45,580 nucleotides of DNA. Source: Deltaproteobacteria bacterium (GTDB taxonomy: Bacteria; Bdellovibrionota; Bdellovibrionia; Bdellovibrionales; Bdellovibrionaceae). The DNA lies in contig JABDFK010000010.1 of NCBI GenBank assembly GCA_013286585.1, positions 1 to 45,580 of the forward strand. The letters are read 5' to 3'. Positions 43,760 to 45,580 of the stretch are shown here, piece after piece; the stretch's first letter is position 1, and the number at the start of each line of letters is the position of its first letter. The position numbers were made by a program, and so were the translations under genes. The notes below the pieces were generated by a model. That model was not told the origin of the DNA and ran no database searches. It worked only from the letters and a program-made list of their open reading frames with translations.

Positions 43760-44581
43760 ATGTATTCATCGATGCAAAAGGCTGTGCTAACCCACAATAC
43801 AGAGCAACCAGTGACAGATTTTCTGAGCTGGTTTCAGCGAGAGTACCTTCGTCGCCGTCAAAAGAACCAGAGCTACTCTCTGCGCGCGTTCTCTAAGTAT
43901 CTCGATATTTCGCCGGCCACGGTTTCTCATCTGCTTTCTGGCAAACGCGTGCCTTCGGCGAAATTTGCCACCAATTTGCTGGCGCAGCTGGAGGTCAGTC
44001 CGAAAGAGAAAAAGATCATCTTGTCTTCTTTGGACAAGGGAAAATCCTTCGGCGATTTAGACACTTCGGAGCAGCCAAATTACCAAGTGATTGCCTTGGA
44101 CTCATTTAAGCTTTTATCGGACTGGTATCACTTTGCCATCCTAGAGCTGACCTCGGCGCAAGATTTCACTTTCGAGTATCCATGGATCGCACATCAACTT
44201 GGAATTTCAGTCACCGAGGCCCGACAAGCAGTGGAACGGCTACTTCGTCTGGAGTTGGTCCAAGAAAAAAATGGCACTCTGGTAAAGACTCAAAACTTTG
44301 TCACCAACGGTGACGACGTATTGACAAGTTCCGCCCATAAAAAATTGCAAAAACATATTTTACAAAAAGCCCTGGACGCCATCGACACGGTTTCAGGTGA
44401 CGAGAAAGACATCTCGTCCATGACCATGACTATTGATGAGTCTAAAATTCCTCAGGCAAAAAAACTGATCACGAAATTCCGCCGTGATCTTTGCAAGTAT
44501 TTAGAAAATGGAAATCAAACCAGAGTTTATAATTTAGGAATACAACTTTACCCCATCTCCAAAGGGATGAGGAATAACTAG
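43760..44581 (+). CDS. TIGR02147 family putative transcriptional regulator
   Basis: A 273 aa protein of the same family as the one at 29343-30146. It has the N-terminal FLSWFQREYLRRRQKNQSYS, a helix-turn-helix (SLRAFSKYLDISPATVSHLL, SGKRVPS), the LEVSPKEKKIILSSL helix and the IDSF-type middle (YQVIALDSFKLLSDWYHFAIL), with a second winged-helix-like part (PWIAHQLGISVTEARQAVERLLRLELV). AAGGAAAT precedes the ATG. Two exported-protein genes follow in the same direction (8-nt gap), so it probably heads an operon with them. Confidence 0.88.
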   Translation: MYSSMQKAVLTHNTEQPVTDFLSWFQREYLRRRQKNQSYSLRAFSKYLDISPATVSHLLSGKRVPSAKFATNLLAQLEVSPKEKKIILSSLDKGKSFGDLDTSEQPNYQVIALDSFKLLSDWYHFAILELTSAQDFTFEYPWIAHQLGISVTEARQAVERLLRLELVQEKNGTLVKTQNFVTNGDDVLTSSAHKKLQKHILQKALDAIDTVSGDEKDISSMTMTIDESKIPQAKKLITKFRRDLCKYLENGNQTRVYNLGIQLYPISKGMRNN

Positions 44582-44589
44582 GAGTACAC

Positions 44590-45015
44590 ATGAATCCATC
44601 CATCTTAAACCGTATCTGTGGCATGACTGTCACTCTGATGCTGTCATCGCAAGTTCTTGCCGGGTCTGAAGGTCGCGGGGGCCGGCCCACTCCGCCTCCA
44701 CCAATGCCCAGTACTCATCAAATTTGCCAGAATGAAACCGCCATCATAGTCGACGCAGTGGCAGAGTGTCCGCAGCAGCTGGCAGAGCTGAGCCAGCTTG
44801 GCCAAGCCAGAGCCTCTTCTCATGAATGGATTGTAGATCATGAGGTCTATACGATCAGTTTTGTTAGCCGACCACTTCCCCCGAGATTTATCGTATGGCC
44901 TGTTGGTAAACTGATTATCACGCGCACTTTTGTCCCGAGCCCCGGCCCAACTCCCGCCGACGGCCCCGGTGGAAAAAATGTCTATGAATGCACTGTCAGC
45001 AAGGAGGCTTTATGA
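44590..45015 (+). CDS. Exported protein, 141 aa
   Basis: Not recognised. Signal peptide with core GMTVTLMLSSQVLAG (cleavage after VLA). The mature chain starts GSEGRGGRPTPPPPMP, an unusually Gly/Pro-rich segment, and then has Cys in HQICQNE, AECPQQ and YECTVS. GGAG lies 6 nt upstream of the ATG. It follows the TIGR02147 gene after 8 nt and overlaps the next gene by 4 nt, so it forms one unit with both. Confidence 0.75.
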   Translation: MNPSILNRICGMTVTLMLSSQVLAGSEGRGGRPTPPPPMPSTHQICQNETAIIVDAVAECPQQLAELSQLGQARASSHEWIVDHEVYTISFVSRPLPPRFIVWPVGKLIITRTFVPSPGPTPADGPGGKNVYECTVSKEAL

Positions 45016-45401
45016 AAATGATCATCGCAATTTTACTGGGCTTAACATCCGCAAATGCTTTCGCCCGTAACATGGACTGTTCGAATGCAGATCACAGCTT
45101 CAGTTACCGCTCGTTTAGCAGCAATGGCGGCGCGTATTGGGCCGGAAGCGGCCTGACTTATAATGACGTGTCGGTCGGATCGGACATATCTGGACGGAGT
45201 AACGGCAAATACTCAATATCTTTTGATTCGCAAAAAACGGTCCTTGTGGACAACGATGGCTATGGTGCTGAAATCTATTCTGTACTGGCCACTGGCAGCA
45301 TAGAGAAGGACGGTCAAACCATTGCTATCTCAGAATGGGTGATCTGTAGGGAAGCTATATTTGTCCCTCGGCAATGTCCTTGCCCTCCGTTGAAACCCTA
45401 A
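45012..45401 (+). CDS. Exported protein, 129 aa
   Basis: Not recognised. Signal peptide MKMIIAILLGLTSANAFA, cleaved before RNMDC. The mature part is beta-rich (SFSYRSFSSNGGAYWAGSGL, KYSISFDSQKTVLVD) with Cys early (MDCSNA) and late (VICREA and QCPCPP). AAGGAGGC precedes the ATG at 45012 and overlaps the end of the upstream gene. Repeat R4 starts 3 nt after its stop. Confidence 0.77.
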   Translation: MKMIIAILLGLTSANAFARNMDCSNADHSFSYRSFSSNGGAYWAGSGLTYNDVSVGSDISGRSNGKYSISFDSQKTVLVDNDGYGAEIYSVLATGSIEKDGQTIAISEWVICREAIFVPRQCPCPPLKP

Positions 45402-45404
45402 GAC

Positions 45405-45580
45405 ACTTCTTCCCCCTATTCAAATACTCGTCGAACCATAGGTTCGCCTTTCAGGCGAAAACGGTGCTCGGCCCTTGGCGCTGGTTGCTTTCAGCAACTT
45501 CGCTTGGTTTTGTGCTTTCGAGCATGTTGCTTTTGTTGGGCTCTGCGCTCCGAACTCGCATTTGAATAGGGGGAAGAAGT
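45405..45580. repeat. Modular hairpin repeat, copy R4, with 21-bp perfect outer arms
   Basis: The arm 45405-45425 has the same sequence as the R3 arm and is the exact reverse complement of 45560-45580, the last base of the window. Inside it holds CGAACC (45432-45437)/GGTTCG (45441-45446), overlapping TTCGCCT (45443-45449)-TTC-AGGCGAA (45453-45459), a module missing from R3 but present in R1. The rest matches R3 closely. It is in the same orientation as R3. Confidence 0.9.

Noticed and set aside
45374-45565. A 63-codon frame at the window end
   Set aside because: It is made almost entirely by repeat R4.

Overview
The window reads as a chromosomal segment of a predatory or predator-related bacterium of the Bdellovibrio group (Bdellovibrionota). 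The strongest markers are a stand-alone bacterial histone-fold protein of 64 residues (17591-17785) that closely resembles, from memory, the histone Bd0055 of Bdellovibrio bacteriovorus; two regulators of the TIGR02147 family; and many small secreted proteins with no recognisable family. About 93% of the window is coding or RNA. Starts are mostly ATG with AGGAGG-like sites, with several GTG/TTG starts. All identifications come from reading motifs, not from database searches.

Layout. 1-3.6 kb: end of rplI, three small genes, dnaB and a Fis-like gene. 3.7-6.8 kb: queE (minus) and divergent ftsK. 6.9-12.6 kb: exported proteins, then an lptM-like lipoprotein, dapF, dapA, dapB and a degenerate FolK homologue, followed by a transaldolase-like gene and a lipoprotein. 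12.6-17.5 kb: a large exported protein, murD (minus) and a membrane metallophosphoesterase. 17.6-24.6 kb: histone, ligA (minus), gatCAB, a Ppx/GppA phosphatase and a DUF192 protein. 24.7-28.6 kb: a LysM lipoprotein, a PilZ-like protein and rho. 28.7-32.7 kb: an accessory block (toxin-antitoxin pair, TIGR02147 regulator, three exported proteins) that splits an otherwise conserved series rho - rpmE - prfA - prmC - murA (32.9-36.4 kb). 36.4-41.6 kb: a possible structured RNA with a tiny secreted peptide on the minus strand, a GYF/TPR membrane protein, a small membrane protein and serS. 41.7-45.6 kb: tRNA-Ser(UGA), then a second accessory block (VOC-methyltransferase fusion, exported proteins, another TIGR02147 regulator).

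How the genes work together. Most of the window is housekeeping: replication and division (DnaB, LigA, FtsK), lysine/diaminopimelate and peptidoglycan synthesis (DapFAB, MurD, MurA), translation (L9, L31, RF1 and its methylase PrmC, GatCAB, SerRS with a serine tRNA), queuosine synthesis (QueE) and transcription termination (Rho). The accessory blocks pair TIGR02147-type regulators with secreted proteins and have operator-like palindromes upstream.

Most unusual features. (1) A family of 121-176 bp palindromic elements (about 3028-3160, 11389-11509, 41755-41906, 45405-45580). Their outer arms are perfect inverted repeats of 20-21 bp that differ between types, and the inner hairpins vary in a base-pair-preserving way. 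Three of the four begin 0-3 nt after the 3' end of a gene, and the last two flank the accessory block next to tRNA-Ser. (2) A minus-strand region with three hairpins that all show a C-rich CCCCTCC-type loop, two of them forming tandem intrinsic terminators behind a 46-codon secreted peptide gene. (3) The histone. (4) A FolK homologue without its catalytic residues. (5) A Rho with a long Asn/Arg/Asp-rich N-terminal region.
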